DNA of 64,000 nucleotides, from the NCBI GenBank assembly GCA_047967505.1, contig CM106541.1; one strand, given 5' to 3'. Within the stretch, counting starts at the first letter, position 1. Each line of letters begins with the position of its first letter. Of this stretch, positions 33,534 through 44,896 are shown one piece after another. This DNA comes from Dipteris shenzhenensis. Lineage: Eukaryota; Polypodiophyta; Polypodiopsida; Gleicheniales. The notes under the pieces were generated by a model, which was given only the letters and a program-made list of their open reading frames with translations, did not search any database and was not told where the DNA came from. The position numbers and the translations under genes are program-made.

Positions 33534-33643
33534 TGTCACAGACAACTTCTAATTCCTACGGCAGATCACGGGAGCAGCACCAATTCTTTCCTCCCAGCCA
33601 ACCTTGCTGAAGCACACGAGCTGACAGAGAATTCGAACCCTCT
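33534..33643 (-). repeat. 3' LTR of gypsy B (only the last 110 bp)
   Basis: Minus-strand ttcgaattctctgtca through gttgtctgtgaca matches 27690-27785. The first 350 bp of the LTR are missing, probably by deletion between the purine tract (gaagaggg) and this point. TAAGG at 33529-33533 is the target duplication. Confidence 0.75.
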
Positions 33644-35445
33644 TCAGACATCAGCGTCCTCGATGATAAAGTCTGGGAACACTCTCCGCAACTGGTATAC
33701 GGATTCCCAGGTAGCTTCGGATAGAGGCTGACCATGCCATGCAACCAACACCATGGGTATCTTCCGATTTCGTATTTGCATTGTTCCTCGGTCCAGGATT
33801 CTTGTTGGTTTGCGCCTCGCATTATCCTCTATCTCCTGAAACAAAACCAGTCACCTGTATGTAAAAATTTATTTAAGCACGAAACATGAAAAACCGGGTG
33901 CACCTTACACCCCTGTGGCAATTCTAATTTATAGGCTACCTTGCCTATTCTCTTTAGAATTAACCACGGCCCACAATATCGAGGTGATAACTTAGCACAC
34001 TCTCCTGAAGTTAACGACTTCGAGTGCGAAGGAACTCTGAGAAAAACTTTTTCTCCTTCCTTAATACTCTTATAGACCGGTTTTCATCCGCATACACCTT
34101 GGCTCTATCCATAGCCTGGCGGATATTAGCTCTCGCAAGTGCTAGCATCTCCCGCATCTGAACTACAAAGTTCGCGGCACTAGGCACTTTCTGAGGTACT
34201 CCAACTATAGTTGGATTTGCTGGTCTATAACCATAGTTCAGCTCAAACGGACTAAACCCGGTAGAGGAATGTTTTCTATCATTGTAGGCAAACTCCAACA
34301 ATGGCAATCACTTGTCCCATGTATGTTGCCTCAATGACACATATGCTCTCAGCATATCCTCTAAAGTCTGGTTCACTCTCTCCATCTGACCATCCGTCTC
34401 AGGATGATCCCCACTACTCATTCCCAACTCAGTCCTTAGTGTCTCAAACACCGTGGTCCAAAAATGACCGGTAAATCTGACACTATGGATCTAGGCAATC
34501 CATGCAGACAAAATATATGTCTAATAAACAAATCCGCTACTTGCGGGGCACTAACAGACTCTCTAGTCGGAATGAAGTGAGCCATCTTGGTTAGACGATC
34601 AACCACCACAAGGATAGAATCATACCCTCCTTGTGTTGTAGGCAGCCCTACAATAAACTCTATGGAAATACTCTCCCACTTACTTAGTGGTACTTCCAAG
34701 GGCTGTAAAAGTCCGGGTGGCTTCACCCGCTCGGCCTTACTTACCTAACACGAGAAACAACGTGTTACATATTCATGAATATGCTTTTTCATCTTTGGCC
34801 AAAAGAAATCTCACTTCACGAGATCATCATGTCTTCTCGACTCCTGGGTGTCCCGCACATGGGCTATCATGGCACTGTCGAATGACTCTGCCTGAGATCA
34901 TTCTGACTAAATACTACAACCTTGCCATTTCTTTTCAGCATACCATCCCTTATGGTATATCTTGCATATGTTTGGCCTTTTCTGGATGCCAGGTCATCCT
35001 TTTTATTTTCCCCGGGTTTTAACACATGAGCCTTAGGCCATAAGCTCTGGACAAACTCATCCACCTTTTGAGTTTCTCTGATCTCGGTCATTAGAGCACT
35101 CTCTAATACCGTGAAACTCATATTGTGCATAATGCGAGACAACGCATCAGTAACCTTATTATCTTTTCCTCTTTGGTACCAAATCGTTAAATTAAACTCC
35201 TGCATGAGCTCTGCCCACCTAGCTTGGCGGCCCCTCGAGTCAGGCCGTTTACAAAAATGTTTCAGAGTATCATGATCCACATCCACATAAAACTCTGAAC
35301 CATACAAATAATGCCTCCATGTTTTCAAAGCATGGATAACAGCATACAACTCCAATTCATGAGTTGGCCAATTCCTTTGAGAGGGAGAAAGCTTCTTGCT
35401 TTCAAAGGCTACTGGCCTTCCCTCTTGAAGGAGGACTGCTCCTAC
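33644..35445 (-). pseudogene. Gypsy B RNase H end, integrase and chromodomain-like tail
   Basis: From 35445 downward: RNase H C-terminal half (LELYAVIHALKTWRHYLYGS near 35350, KDNKVTDALSR), integrase zinc domain remnants (about 35020-34730), core (ISIEFIVGLPTTQGGYDSIL near 34670; LHGLPRSIVSD near 34500) and C-terminal part (LLEFAYNDRKHSSTGFSPFE near 34300). The tail from 33844 (PTRILDRGTMQIRNRKIPMV, ATWESVYQLRRVFP) is chromodomain-like. Stops and frameshifts near 34980, 34730, 34430 and 34080 break it. The upstream RNase H half lies at 41858, across gypsy D. Confidence 0.83.
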
Positions 35446-35450
35446 CGCAA

Positions 35451-35974
35451 TGTCATGACAAGAGAAATGATCATTTAGTTAATTAATAGTCATTAGAACT
35501 TTATTATTGTTAGGCGCCAATTTGATGGTGCGGTTATATGTTTGTATTTATGATCGATCAAGCGGTGTAAATAGTTTCGCCAAAACTATGTAACATTGGC
35601 CAATGATTATTAATAAAGATGTGCACACACGTGTCTAGGTCCTAGGGGCAATAGGAAAGGGAAAGGGTGCATTAGAGTACATTGAATGGTAGGTGCATGG
35701 GTCATAGGCTAAGGGTAGGTGTAAATGGGAAGATGGAACTTGAGTGATCTCAAGGGACATTAATGAAAGGGTATCACCCTTTCATTGTGAATCTCACGTA
35801 GCATTCTTTCTACCACATTGCATTCATCCGTCATCTCTCTCCCACCTTGCATGTAGGTCGAAAAAGAAACAAGTACTCTCATGAGGACGCTCTTCCCCAT
35901 TGGAGGGCCAATCGGCATTCAAATTCTGCATGCATTGCACACATTTGCATTTTCGAAAAGCGTGGATCTTCACA
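35451..35974 (+). repeat. 5' LTR of gypsy D
   Basis: 524 bp, TGTCATGACAAG to GATCTTCACA, equal in length to the 3' copy. Confidence 0.95.
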
Positions 35975-35976
35975 TT

Positions 35977-35989
35977 TGGTATCAGAGCG
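35977..35989 (+). promoter_or_regulatory. Gypsy D primer binding site
   Basis: TGGTATCAGAGCG, two bases after the LTR; matches tRNA-Met primer usage. Confidence 0.92.
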
Positions 35990-36544
35990 GCGACGATCCA
36001 CGAGTGGGACGAGAAGAGGGCGACAGTTGTGAACGACGGAAGTCGTAAGAGAGGTTGGCGGAAAAGGATCACGATCGACCGATCTCGAGGTTCTCAGACA
36101 AGGGGGTTTTTCTGAAAAATTTTGGCCTTCAACGGCGAACGGCGAACGGGGTGCTCTCTTTTTGCCCCCCCCCCCCCCCATGTGAATGTACCCTTAAACC
36201 GTGAGAAAAAGGGATTCCCATTCTACCCAACCGGAAGTCGGATCGGAATAAGATTTTAAGGGAGTGATCCACCCATCAAGTAACCCCTATAACGGTATCT
36301 AGAGCTCCAATCCGCTCAAAACAAGTAGCCCAAACGGAGCGTACCAGTTTACAGCAGAAATACAAGAAGAAAAGCTTCAAAGAGAAGGGAAAGGAGGTCA
36401 TTTTAAGTGTTTTCTCAACACAAACGAAGCGGGAGTCGGATAAGTACCACCACCTCTACAACACTTGAAGTTTGCTGTAAAATAAACCTTCTTTTTTGAA
36501 ATTACAGCAAGACATTTTCTCTCTTGTATTAATAAAAGGAAAGA
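35990..36544 (+). other. Gypsy D leader
   Basis: Untranslated leader before the gag ATG. A run of about 15 C lies at 36165-36179. Confidence 0.8.
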
Positions 36545-39500
36545 ATGGAAGGGGAAGGGACATATAACAATGAACTTATTCCTTTTCCTCCATTACCCCA
36601 AGGAGAGAGAGAAAGAACACCTTCACCCCCTCTTGAAGAGGATGGATTAGGTGAGAGTTATACACATCTTGAGTATGATAACCCACAAATAGATTTACAG
36701 CAGTCTCTCCTTCAAGAACCTACTGATAGGGAGTTCTCCTTTCGTAATGAAAGAAGAAATGAGACCAGCCAAGAACAAGGTGATGAGTTCACGCCTTTAA
36801 CTCAAAACCCAATACACATGGATTCTAATCCAAGTGCAAGAGGAAGAGAGGAGACTCCTGTTGATAAGCTGGTTTTCCAGCTTAGCAATATGATTGAGCA
36901 GTCCATTATGACAAGATTAGGGACTAAGAGGACTTTAAACTTCGGGGATGAAGAGTTGAGTAACCCTTCTAAGAGGTTCAAATTCCAACCGCGAGAGAGA
37001 ATTGAGTTCCCCAAATATGATGGGGCAAGGGAGGCTGACAAAATCCTCAATTGGATTCGTCATTTTGAGCTATACTTTGCCCATCAAGACAAGACCGAGC
37101 AAGAGAAGCTTGCTCTTGCCACATTGCATCTGCAGAAGGATGCTCTAATGTGGTGGTCCTTGTCACAAACAGGAAAAGAGCCTATTCATGAATGGGCTAA
37201 ATTTGTGGAGCAACTAAAAACCACTTTCATGCCACCGAGGCATGAAGAGAACCTAACCTTTCGTTGGGAGAGGTTTAGGCAGTTCGATAATGAGAGTAAT
37301 GCAGATTTTACAGCCAGATTTTGGAAACTCTCTCTAGAGTTACCCGAAAAGAGTGAGGAAGATAGGAGAAAGAAGTATTTAGCAGCTTTAAGCCCAAAAG
37401 TAAGGTACGAGGTTGAAATGTTTAACCCGACCACGCTTAAGGACCTCACTAAGCTGGCTGAAATAGCCGAGAGAAAATTGAATCCTCGTAAACCCTTCAA
37501 TAAGGAGTATGGGTCATCATCTAAGACCAATAATATACCCACTTTTAGGAAACCAAACCGGTTTAAGAATAATAAAGGGAAGGGTAAAGCTCTTGTAAGG
37601 AATGTGAATAGCCAATCACGTCCTGGATGGGTGCCATTTCCTTCTATGACTGACGAAGAGAAGAGGAAGTTGATTAAGGAAGGAAAATGTTTCGGTTGTA
37701 AGAAACATAAGCCAGGGCACGTATGGCATAAGTGTCCCGTTCTCTTGGCTAAGATTGCCAAGACGAATTCAGTAAAAGGGAAAGCCAAGGCATCCAAGCA
37801 GGAGGGTGAGGCTTCTACCTTGTCACCCTCGAAATCTACTGTGACTATTGAGCCAATAGTGAATGCTGTCCATTCAGCCAATACCTTTGGGCCTCATGAT
37901 CTTTTTAAGGTGTATGGATTCGTGAATGGACAGAGAATAGTGGTTCTCCTAGATGATGGATGTAATTATGACTTAGTAAGTGATAGATTGGCAAAATTAC
38001 TCCATCTTAAACCAGAACCTATAAAAAACATGTCGCTTTCAGGAGCTTTTAGGGGACACAATGAAGAAGACACATCCATAGTACGAAATATTCCTTTTCG
38101 TATACAAAAATATAGAGATCGAAGGGATTTTCTAGTAGCCCCTTTACAAGACGTTGACATGATACCAGGTAAACCATGGCGGTATGATTTTAACCCTGCT
38201 ATTCATCCTCATACTCATCATTGTTGCTTTGTACATAAGGATGAAAACATAAGGATCGTAGGGGATCGGAACGTGTATACAATTCCATTGATTACTCCTA
38301 CCCAAGCCAAAAGATTGGTAAAAAGAGGGGTAGATTGTAATCTTGTGTATATACGGGATTCACGAGATCTTCATATCTCAAAAGAAGATCGGAAGAGAAA
38401 TGAGTTCCTTAGAGCTTATGAGGATCGATTTTCAAGAGATGACTCATTCGAATTGCCCATGGAGAGAGAAGATGATCATGCCATAGACTTAGAGCCAGGA
38501 GCTTCCCCTCCATGTAGAGCCCCATATAGGATGAACAGGATAGAAATGGAGGAGGTAGAAAAACAAATTGAAGATCTGTTGCAAAAAGGCCTGATTCGAC
38601 CAAGCAGTTCTCCATTTGGAGCACCTGTATTATTGGTTAAGAAGAAGGATGAATCATATCGTATGTGTATAGATTACCGTGCTTTGAATAAACTTACGAT
38701 TAAGAACCGGTATCCGATTCGAAGAGTGGATGATTTATTGGATATGCTTAAAGGTGCTAAAGTTTTTAGCAAATTGGATTTGAAATCTGGTTATCATCAA
38801 CTTCGTATGAAAGGTGGGCATGAACATAAGACAGCTTTTCGCACTCTCACTGGACATTATGAGTTTTTGGTCATGCCTTTTGGCCTAACTAATGCTCCAG
38901 CCACTTTTAGTAGGCTGATGAGAAGGGTTTTGCGACCCTACTTGGGAAAATTTGTCATAGTCTTTTTTGATGACATTTTAGTGTTCAGCCAGAATGAGGA
39001 AGAGCATAAGGATCACCTTGCTAAGGTGATGGAGCTCCTAAGGAAGGATCGATTGTTCCTAAATATCAAGAAGAGTGAGTTCTTCAAGACAGAAATAGAG
39101 TATTTGGGACACATTGTGTCTGCCGAGGGAATTCGGGTTGACCCTAAAAAGGTCAAGGCCATAATTGAATGGCCAATACCCAAAAACTTACATGAGCTGA
39201 GATCCTTCCTAGGGATGTGTAGTTATTATCGCAGATTCATTAAGAATTTTGCACGTCTTGCTTCCCCACTAACAGATTTGTTGAAGAGGCATTCCTTGTA
39301 TGAGTGAGGAGAGGTTCACCAAGTAGCTTTTGAGGAGCTTAAGAGAACATTAGTGACTGCACCAGTGTTAACACTTCCGGACATGGACAAAGAGTTCTTT
39401 GTTGTATGTACGGATGCTAGTGGTACCTCGATTGGGGCAGTGTTGATGCAAGGAGGGCATCCCATTGCTTATGAGAGTAGAAAACTTCAAGGGGCTGAAT

Positions 39501-41251
39501 TGAAATATATCACGTATGAGAAGGAGTTATTGGCAGTCATTCATGCTCTAAAGTTATGGAAGCATTATTTATATGCTTCTGCTTTCAAGATTAAGACTGA
39601 CCATCAAAGTATCAAGCACTTGTTCTCTCAACCCATTGTCTCTTCAAGACAAATCAAATGGGCTGAATATATTCAATCCTTTGGGCAACCAAATATCGAA
39701 TATCAGCCGGGAAAGGAGAATTAAGTAGCTGATGCTTTGAGTAGACGGCCCCAAGTTAATCACGTTTCTGTGATTAAGGAGAAATCATTAGGAGCAATGG
39801 TTGAAGCTTATCCTTTAGATGAGGACTTCGCTGACATTTATGGGAAGATTCAACGTAATGAGGTTGGGGATTTAGAGGCTTATTCCATCGTGGATGGATA
39901 CTTATTTTTGGGACGTGCCATATGTGTACCCAAAACATTTCGGTATCTAGTCATGAGTGAGTTACATGCGAGTCCATATTCTGGACATAGAGGTATTAGA
40001 GGAACCATTGACAATATTGAGAGATACTTCCATTGGCCTAAACTTCGCAAAGAAGTTTCGACCTTTGTTCAACAATGTGACGTATGTCAGCGCATTAAAT
40101 CTGACACAAGTAAGACTGCTGGTCTTTTGCAGCCTTTGCCTATTCCTTCGGAAAGGTGGGAACACATTACAATGGATTTTGTGTCTGGTTTCCCCAAGGT
40201 TGGTCAGTTTGAGCAGATTTTCACTGTTATAGATAGGCTGAGTAAACAAGCTCATTTTATTCCCTGTAAAAAAGAGTTGTCTGCTCCTGAAACAGCAAGG
40301 TTATTCATTAGAGAAATCTTCAGGTTACATGGGTTACCAAAATCCATTGTATCCGATAATGATGGCCGTTTCATTAGCAACTTTTGGACAGCTCTATTAG
40401 AGAATCTCGGAACCAAACTGAAATTTACTACAGCCTTCCATCCTCAAGGAGATGGACAAAGTGAGAATGCCAATCAAACCATAATTACTTTACTTCGAGC
40501 TTATGTCCATGACCAACCTAGAAGGTGGCCAGAGTTCTTACCCATGTTAGAGTTTGCTTATAATAACACTGTACATACTTCCACCAAGAAAGCCCCATTT
40601 GAAATCATCTATGGGCAATGTTTACCCACTCCAATAACACACTTGGGGGAGCGAATTTTTGCTGCTGACCAGTTTGCTGAGGATATGTCACAGGTTATTG
40701 AGCAGGTAAAAGAACATATTAAGAAGGCCCAGGTTCAACAATCCAAGGCAACCAATAAAAAAAGAAAAGAAGTTTATTACAAGGAGGATGATTGGGTTTT
40801 ATTGAAGATTGATAAAAGAAGAATCAAGTCAGTGAGAGGAAGTACCAAACATGTCAAGCTAGCACCGAAGTTTTATGGTCCATTTCAGATTTCAGTAGCT
40901 TTATATCCAGAAGAAGGATCCAGAGCGTATGAGCTGAAGTCACCAGCCCACTGGCGTATGAAGAACATCTTTCATGTGAGCAATTTGAAGAGATACCGTG
41001 GCGATACTTCTGCGTTTTTGGATACTCAGCAGCAAGAAGAACCTGAACTTGAAGACGGGACTGAAGTTCTTACTCCGGAACAGATCGTATACCATAAAGA
41101 GAAGAGTACTCGTGGAAAGAAGAGATATATGTATTTACTGAAGTTTAAAAACCAGCCAGCTAGTGATGCACAATGGATGGAAGAAGAGTTCTTTACAGAT
41201 TTTCCACAGATACTCGCAGATTACAAAGAGGCGATGCAATGGCAGAAGTAA
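36545..41251 (+). pseudogene. Gypsy D Gag-Pol polyprotein, one frame with two stop codons
   Basis: ATG 36545 to TAA at 41249. Gag core at residues about 150-320 ([20 protein letters not shown]), knuckle [16 protein letters not shown] at about 382-397, aspartic protease [19 protein letters not shown] near 468 (DDG where DSG/DTG is usual). Reverse transcriptase covers about 660-835 ([32 protein letters not shown]). RNase H spans about 937-1060 (CTDASGTSIGAVLMQ). Integrase has an HHCC zinc domain (about 1140-1185) and a DDE core (ITMDFVSG, IVSDNDGRF, GQSENANQ, about 1205-1310). A chromodomain-like tail lies at about 1510-1560. TGA at 39305 (a Trp position) and TAA at 39722 (before VADALSR) are the only interruptions. 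No frameshift is seen. It would supply every enzyme of the cycle if read through. Confidence 0.92.
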
Positions 41252-41315
41252 CAAGAGAAAGTGCACATAAGAGGAAGAGACAAGCAATAATCCAGAAGAG
41301 GACTTCTGCTCATTC

Positions 41316-41328
41316 AAGCAAGAGGGAG
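41316..41328 (+). promoter_or_regulatory. Gypsy D polypurine tract
   Basis: AAGCAAGAGGGAG immediately before the 3' LTR, the plus-strand DNA priming site. Confidence 0.85.
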
Positions 41329-41852
41329 TGTCATGACAAGAGAAATGATTATTTAGTTAATTAATAGTCATTAGAACTCTATTATTGTTAGGCGCCAATT
41401 TGATGGTGCGGTTATATGTTTGTATTTATGATCGATCAAGCGATGTAAATAGTACCGCCAAAACTATGTAACATTGGCCAATGATTATTAATAAAGATGT
41501 GCACACACGTGTCTAGGTCCTAGGGGCAATAGGAAAGGGAAAGGGTGCATTAGAGTGCATTGAATGGTAGGTGCATGGGTCATAGGCTAAGGGTAGGTGT
41601 AAATGGGAAGATGGAACTTGAGTGATCTCAAGGGACATTAATGAAAGGGTATCACCCTTTCATTGTGAATCTCACGTAGCATTCTTTCTACCACATTGCA
41701 TTCATCCGTCATCTCTCTCCCACCTTGCATGTAGGTCGAAAAAGAAACAAGTACCCTCACGAGGGCGCTCTTCCCCATTGGAGGGCCAATCGGCATTCAA
41801 ATTCTGCATGCATTGCACACATTTGCATTTTCGAAAAGCGTGGATCTTCACA
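41329..41852 (+). repeat. 3' LTR of gypsy D
   Basis: 524 bp; differs from the 5' LTR at about nine sites (for example near 41350, 41449 and 41460). Confidence 0.95.
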
Positions 41853-41857
41853 CGCAA

Positions 41858-42897
41858 TCCCACTTGCATCGGTTTCCAGGAACAATGGTTTCTGGGGATC
41901 GACTATTTTTAACACCGGTCCTGTGACCACAGCTTGTTTTATGGTGTTAAAACTTTCTTGTTGATTCTGTCCCCATATAAAACGTACTTTATCTGAGGTC
42001 AGATCAGTCAATGGCGATACTATTTCGGAATATCCTTTGATATGCCTTCTATAAAATTGGACAAATCCCAAGAATGATCGCAACGCGGTCAGACTCCGAG
42101 GGATTGGCCAAGTTAGTATCGCAGCCACTTTCTTCAGATCCATTTCTACCCCCTCTGGAGTAATTATGAATCCTAAATATTCAAGCCTAACCATACACAG
42201 TATAGTTTTCTTTTTATTTACATAAAGACTGGCTTTCCTCAAAGTACTGAACACTACTCTTAAGTGTTCACGATGCTCAGTAATACTTTTACTGAACACT
42301 AAAATATCGTCAATAAAATGTACTACGAACTTTTCGATATACGGACGTAGTAAATCGTTCATAAGCATGACGAATGTCGCTGGAGCATTGGTAAGTCCGA
42401 AGGGCATTACCAAAAACTCATAATGACCAAACCTGCTTCTGAAAGCGGTTTTATGCACATTCTCGGCTCTAATCCGGATCTGATGGTAGCCACACTTAAG
42501 ATCTAACTTACTGAAAATCACGGCTCCATGTAATGCATCTAGCAAATCATCAATCCGAGCCATCGGATACCTGTGCTTAACATTGATATTATTCAATGCT
42601 CTGTAATCTATACAGAGGTGAAACGTATCATCCTTTTTCTTCTTTAATATCACTGGCGAAGCAAAAGGTGAGAAACTTGGTTGAATCTGTCCCAACTTGA
42701 GGTATTCTTCCACACACCTCCGCCTCTTCAGTAAAACTCATTCTATAGGGAGGTCTATTTACAAGTTCTGCCCCCGGAATCAGTTCAATCTTATGCTGAA
42801 CATTCCGCTCTGGAGGTAACGCATAAGGTAATTCATCCCTAAAACATTCAGAGAACTCCTCTGTTATAAGATTAGCCAGCTTGGCCATCTCACCACA
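41858..42897 (-). pseudogene. Gypsy B reverse transcriptase and RNase H start (inverted)
   Basis: Minus strand from 42897. A pre-RT segment (FSECFRDELPYALPPERNVQ; ELIPGAELVNRPPYRMS) precedes a frameshift near 42715. The reverse transcriptase follows (LGQIQPSFSPFASPVILKKK, FSKLDLKCGYHQIRIRAENV, FIDDILVFSKSITEHREHL near 42310) with RNase H to ETDASGIA at 41858, where gypsy D sits. After the frameshift the frame is fully open, so this part is better preserved than gypsy A. Reverse transcriptase copies the element RNA into DNA. The 42897 end is the inversion breakpoint; the matching protease frame is at 30597. Confidence 0.88.
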
Positions 42898-42904
42898 TTG
42901 CGTA

Positions 42905-44486
42905 ACATCAGTGCTATGGTTGGTTGTAGTTCAGTCCTACGATTTTGACATTGAGTACAGGAAGGGGAAAGAAAATGTGGTTGCCGATGCCTTGTCTAGA
43001 ATGTGGGCTTCTAGTTTATCTACTATTTCCACCATCTATTAGGAACGGATTCATGGGATTCAAGAAGAATATATGCAAAATTCAGTTATAGGAGCCTTCA
43101 AGCCAAGGGCATGCTGAATTTAAGCTGCATAATGGGTTGTTGTACTGCAATGATATAATTTATCTTGTGCCAGACTCCAAGTATAGACTTTTGGTTACAA
43201 AATGCACTCATCTCCTATGGCAAGGCATGTGGGTATCACTAAGACATATGAAAAGATCAAACAGAGCTTCATCTAGGATGGCATGTGGCGGGATGTGCTT
43301 ACATACGTCATTGAATGCTTGCCTTGCCAACATAGACATGGATTTCATCACAGGGTTGCCTTGTACAGAGAGGGGATGGGATAGCAATTACGTGGATAGA
43401 TTGACAAAACACCCGGTATTCAGCATCACAGGTTGCTAGGCAATTTATTGAGCAAGTTTTTAAGCATCGTGGCTTCCTTCAAGAAATTGTCAGTGACAGA
43501 GATGCACAATTTATGGGTCACTTTTGACACGAGTTATTCACAGCAGTGGGTACTCTCCTCACACCTAGCACTGCTTATCACCCTAAGATGGATGGATAGT
43601 CAAAAAGCGTGAACAAATGGGTGGGGGAATACTTGAGGCACTTTTGTCATGATACACAAAGGTCCTAGGATAAGCGGTTGGCTCTTGCTGAATTTTATTG
43701 CAACAGTACCAAGCACCTTTCTATTGGCATGAGCCCTTTTGAAGCAATATATACCTAGATGAATCCAGGAGCATTCCCAAACTCCTTTTGAAGCAATGTA
43801 TAAATGCAAGGTTGGGATGCCGCCTTTTATTTCAGACATGGCTGTGAAAAATCAGCAAGCAAGAAGTGACTCGGACAGAATGGATGCCCTTCTACAATTG
43901 GCTAAGAAGAAATGCAAGATGCCAAGCCAAGCAGAAGAAGTATGCGGATGAATGCAGGAGGTATCTGTCTTTTGAAGAAGGAGATTATGTGCATTTACGC
44001 CTCCATAAGAACCCTTATGCCTTGCTGAAGGGTAACACCAACACGAAGCTTGCTCACAGGTATTACGGTCCCTACAAGATCATCTGCAAAGTTGGAGAGG
44101 TGGCATATGAGTTGTAGCTCCCTAGTACCTCCAAGATTCATAATGTTTTCCATGTGTCCTTCCTAAAGCCACATGTAGGACAGCATGTCCAAGCTCTTCC
44201 TGAAAGAAAGAAAGAAAGAAAGTTTATTAAAGTCTTCGGGAGACCGTGAAGGTCTATGAGACTAAAGATAACTGATACAATGAGCATAACGGTGAGCTAC
44301 CACCTATGGATGAGGGGGGTTCACATCCTCTATGTCCCGGAGCGCATCATGGGTTTCAGAGACCAACTTTGAAACAAGGTCTACATAGAGTATCTTATCA
44401 AGTGGCGGGGACTCCCTGAGGAAGAGAATTCATGGCAGCCAGAAAGCATTGTCAAGGACCACCCCTATCTCCTACCTGGCTGATTA
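42905..44486 (+). pseudogene. Gypsy A RNase H end, integrase and chromodomain
   Basis: Starts at VVVQSYDFDIEYRKGKENVV (about 42935), the RNase H C-terminus. Integrase zinc-domain pieces lie at about 43140-43330, core pieces at 43340-43760 (MDFITGLPCTERGWDS; GFLQEIVSDRDAQF), and the C-terminal part at 43866-44117 (YLSFEEGDYVHLRLHKNPYA). A chromodomain ends it (YVPERIMGFRD, IKWRGLPEEENSWQPE, about 44325-44445; stop near 44482). An intervening (GAAA)n run lies at 44202-44222. A 31-bp insert with 18-bp duplications (43735-43801) and several frameshifts break it. The following purine-rich stretch and LTR at 44561 close gypsy A. Confidence 0.82.
43753..43783. mobile_element. 31-bp insert flanked by an 18-bp direct duplication
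   Basis: ccttttgaagcaatatat (43735-43752) is repeated as ccttttgaagcaatgtat (43784-43801). The 31 bases between match the end of the 437-bp insert at 31811-31841, reverse complement, with three mismatches. This looks like an extremely truncated retroposon in the integrase. Confidence 0.55.
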
Positions 44487-44560
44487 GTTGTTGCTGTTTG
44501 CTGCACTTGGACAACCAGGATGTAAAATTTTGAGGGCAAAATTCTATGGGAAGAAATGGC

Positions 44561-44701
44561 TGTAATGAACGGGGAAAAAGGGCTAATTTAGAGACCCTTT
44601 AGAGGCCTTTTAGATGGGAAATGTGGATGGACTATATAAGTCCCCATCCACCCCTCATTGACATCTAATCTTATTTCCAACCTCCTTCCTCCTACATGTT
44701 G

Positions 44702-44754
<53 letters not shown>

Positions 44755-44896
44755 CAATTTCTCTCTTCCCCTCACCCTTCTCTCTCTCTTCCTCTCCCTC
44801 TTCCCCTTTCCTCCCTTCCCACTCCTCCTCTCTCTTCCTCTCTCTTCCCTCTGCCAATTCTATCCCCTTTCACTAAACCTGCCCCTCCTTCCTTGA
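44561..44896 (+). repeat. 3' LTR of gypsy A
   Basis: Starts TGTAATGAACGGGG after a purine-rich stretch (ttttgagggcaaaattc, then tgggaagaaatggc). TATA-like ctatataag at 44632. (CT)n run 44708-44753, longer than in the 5' LTR. Ends CCTTGA (CCTTGCA in the 5' LTR). Confidence 0.8.

Larger units (their letters stand above)
35446..41857 (+). mobile_element. Gypsy D: near-intact Ty3/gypsy element with CGCAA target duplication
   Basis: Two 524-bp LTRs (35451-35974, 41329-41852) flanked by perfect CGCAA (35446-35450, 41853-41857). I count about nine LTR differences. A primer site follows the 5' LTR after TT, and a purine tract (aagcaagagggag) abuts the 3' LTR. Between them is a single-frame Gag-Pol of 1569 codons with two stops. 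Total 6402 bp. It interrupts gypsy B within the RNase H motif (after ETDASGIA). It is the youngest large element here and could be moved by a related active copy. Confidence 0.95.
27319..42897. mobile_element. Gypsy B: Ty3/gypsy element split by an inversion and by gypsy D
   Basis: The left part (27324-30597, plus) has the 5' LTR, primer site, gag and protease. The right part is on the minus strand: reverse transcriptase 42897-41858, then (after gypsy D) RNase H, integrase, chromodomain and the 3' LTR end, down to 33534. CCTTA flanks both ends (27319-27323, and as TAAGG at 33529-33533). The protease frame at 30597 continues in phase into the minus-strand frame at 42897, so the halves were once one element. 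The 30606-33528 stretch between belongs to gypsy A. The strand field is '.' because both strands are used. Confidence 0.78.
20438..44896 (+). mobile_element. Gypsy A: composite Ty3/gypsy element carrying nested insertions and part of an inversion
   Basis: LTRs of one family stand at 20438-20776 and 44561-44896, both in plus orientation, with gypsy F sequence outside on both sides. Inside, gypsy A's own DNA is in four pieces: leader 20777-21010, leader and gag start 27082-27323, a minus-strand block 30606-33528 (gag rest to RNase H), and a plus-strand block 42905-44560 (RNase H end, integrase, chromodomain, purine tract). Copia E, gypsy B (with gypsy D), a SINE-like insert and a 437-bp insert account for the rest. 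The strand switch is explained by one inversion (about 30598-42897). Flanking 5-mers do not match exactly, so the target duplication is only inferred. Confidence 0.75.

Noticed and set aside
26898-35989. tRNA-like TGGTATCAGAGC sites as tRNA genes
   Set aside because: They are 12-18 nt primer sites beside LTRs; no cloverleaf surrounds them.
37186-37881. 231-codon minus-strand frame
   Set aside because: Shadow of the gypsy D Gag frame.
27324-42897. An envelope gene in the gypsy elements
   Set aside because: No frame between integrase and 3' LTR in gypsy B or D has room for one; each ends in a chromodomain-like tail.
44202-44224. Lys-rich KKERK stretch as a nuclear signal
   Set aside because: It comes from a (GAAA)n microsatellite inside a broken frame.
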